A stretch of DNA of 64,000 nt from Halobacteriovoraceae bacterium (GTDB lineage: Bacteria; Bdellovibrionota; Bacteriovoracia; Bacteriovoracales; Bacteriovoracaceae): assembly GCA_002713145.1 (NCBI GenBank), contig PAVS01000005.1, positions 1-64,000 on the forward strand, written 5' to 3'. This document shows, piece after piece, positions 63,109-64,000 of the stretch; position 1 is the stretch's first letter, and the number at the start of each line of letters is the position of its first letter. The position numbers and the translations under genes were made by a program. Under the pieces are notes generated by a model. The model worked only from the letters and a program-made list of their open reading frames with translations, had not been told where the DNA came from and searched no databases.

Positions 63109-63494
63109 TATTTAAGAGTGGTAATTTTACCTTTAGGCTCTTTGCCTTTGGAATCGATATATTTAAGTATGGCCTGAATTTGTTCTTTCGAAAGTTCATG
63201 CTCTGCCATCATTTGAGGCTTGTATAAAGCATAAACTTTTTTAGCGATAGGATCGGCTTTCTCGTAACCTGCTTCTTCTTCATCACCATTGATCATCCCA
63301 TCAGGATAATTAACAAACTTAACAATCCATTCTACTTTTCTTCTTTTTGATAAACCAGCTAGGTCTGGACCAATCTTGTCTCCCCCACCAATCGTATGGC
63401 AAACGGTACAAGTTTTCTCATAATATTTTCCTGCATCAAAAGCGAACAGATTAAAAGTTAAAAAAACTGTTGCCAGTAAAATCATGTTTTTCAT
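63108..63494 (-). CDS. Small periplasmic cytochrome c
   Basis: A 128-aa monohaem cytochrome c with signal peptide (residues 1-19, ending FAFDA). The haem motif is CTVCH at 29-33 and a candidate axial Met is in KPQMMAEH. It is a probable electron donor to the caa3 oxidase, or a partner of CtaA. The first gene of the respiratory run. The start at 63494 begins at the signal peptide; a longer frame adds 4 residues. Confidence 0.9.
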   Translation of the reverse strand: MKNMILLATVFLTFNLFAFDAGKYYEKTCTVCHTIGGGDKIGPDLAGLSKRRKVEWIVKFVNYPDGMINGDEEEAGYEKADPIAKKVYALYKPQMMAEHELSKEQIQAILKYIDSKGKEPKGKITTLK

Positions 63495-63699
63495 AGAGCA
63501 CTCCAAAAAAGATTAAATCATAGTAAGTAACTTGGTTTTATAACATTATGCCTCAACACTCGCAATAAAACATTGATGAGTATCATAATTTACAACAGCT
63601 AGACAGGCTTTAGAGCGTTCTAGTCCAGTGATAATATTTAAAGCTCACATGCTATTCGTTCGATAAGTCACTAAACAATTTTTATAAAAAAGGATTTTT

Positions 63700-64000
63700 A
63701 TGAGACTCTCCTGCTATTTATTACTATTAGTAGTTGTATTTAATTTTTCGGCTTGTACCAGCCAAGATAATGGACCGCTGATCCCTGGTGTTTTAGGGCC
63801 TGATATCAATATACAGAACGGTAAAATTCTTATTTCAGTAGAATTAGAAAATATTGATATTCCAGTAGGGCTCACCCTTCCCGTTCCCAAGCTTAAAAAT
63901 TCTAATATTACCCTAGGGCCTGCTTCAAGCAATGGAGGATTTGGTGGCACACTTATTCAAGTCAATTTTGCCATCGAAGATGTCGACAGTGATGAATTTA
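63700..64000 (+). CDS. Partial lipoprotein gene, cut by the window edge
   Basis: The first 100 codons of a lipoprotein. It starts MRLSCYLLLLVVVFNFSAC, with the lipobox ending at the Cys, and continues with beta-rich sequence (DINIQNGKILISVELENIDI). AAAGGA at 63689-63694 precedes the ATG. No family is recognised from this part. It is divergent to the cytochrome c gene; the gap of about 205 bases is AT-rich with no other feature I can name. Confidence 0.85.
   Translation, partial: MRLSCYLLLLVVVFNFSACTSQDNGPLIPGVLGPDINIQNGKILISVELENIDIPVGLTLPVPKLKNSNITLGPASSNGGFGGTLIQVNFAIEDVDSDEF

Noticed and set aside
63714-63950. Minus-strand frame of 78 codons near the end
   Set aside because: It is opposite a lipoprotein gene with a good ribosome binding site and signal peptide, and has no protein-like features.
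1-64000. CRISPR array, insertion sequence or prophage
   Set aside because: No regularly spaced repeats, transposase, integrase or phage structural genes were seen on reading both strands.

Overview
The window is AT-rich, gene-dense DNA from a Gram-negative, aerobic bacterium. Sec signal peptides, lipoboxes, a probable outer-membrane protein and a caa3-type cytochrome oxidase support this. The mix of secreted proteases (two subtilisin-like, two trypsin-like), a secreted endonuclease, an FHA membrane protein, a MerR/B12-like regulator and many orphan secreted proteins suggests the Bdellovibrionota, near Bacteriovorax/Halobacteriovorax. That placement is an inference from protein character, not from a search.

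Layout. 0-12 kb: two EamA transporters, a lipoprotein subtilase with a P domain, an esterase, small coiled-coil or receiver-like proteins, a di-haem cytochrome c and an FHA-TM protein that may be read from a leaderless mRNA. 12.0-13.1 kb: about 1 kb without genes but dense in hairpins, best read as a large minus-strand structured RNA of unknown family. 13.1-14.8 kb: a HipBA toxin-antitoxin module behind three evenly spaced palindromic operators. 14.8-17 kb: two related secreted coiled-coil proteins and tRNA-Ala(GGC). 17-25.7 kb: a stress-like block with a six-gene minus-strand operon (erythromycin-esterase-like, Pcm, ATP-grasp, CocE hydrolase, DUF4136 lipoprotein, MgtC), CBS, Cys-rich and BON proteins, and a tiny gene split over two frames at a dnaX-type slippery heptamer.

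25.7-42.3 kb: endonuclease I, outer-membrane and Cys-repeat proteins, a desaturase, a protease-ankyrin fusion, a 5'-nucleotidase, a glycosyltransferase, an aldo/keto reductase, a nucleosidase-like protein overlapping a spore-photoproduct-lyase-like radical SAM enzyme, a trypsin-like protein without a signal peptide, a 2OG oxygenase, a divergent Blh-type phosphatase/persulfide-dioxygenase pair, a ceramidase-like membrane protein with a lipase, and transketolase. 42.5-54 kb: ribosomal proteins L28 and L33 (L33 is only 58 aa), a ROK kinase, a second subtilase, a hyperacidic protein, a DUF4340 protein, a methyltransferase, a lipoate ligase and a CarH-like regulator. 54-63.5 kb: one minus-strand respiratory cluster (cytochrome c, CtaA, Sco, CtaC, CtaD, CtaE, subunit IV, CtaB, PepN) that builds haem A, loads copper and makes the oxidase. 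The window ends inside a lipoprotein gene.

No insertion sequence, CRISPR array, prophage or replication origin was seen.
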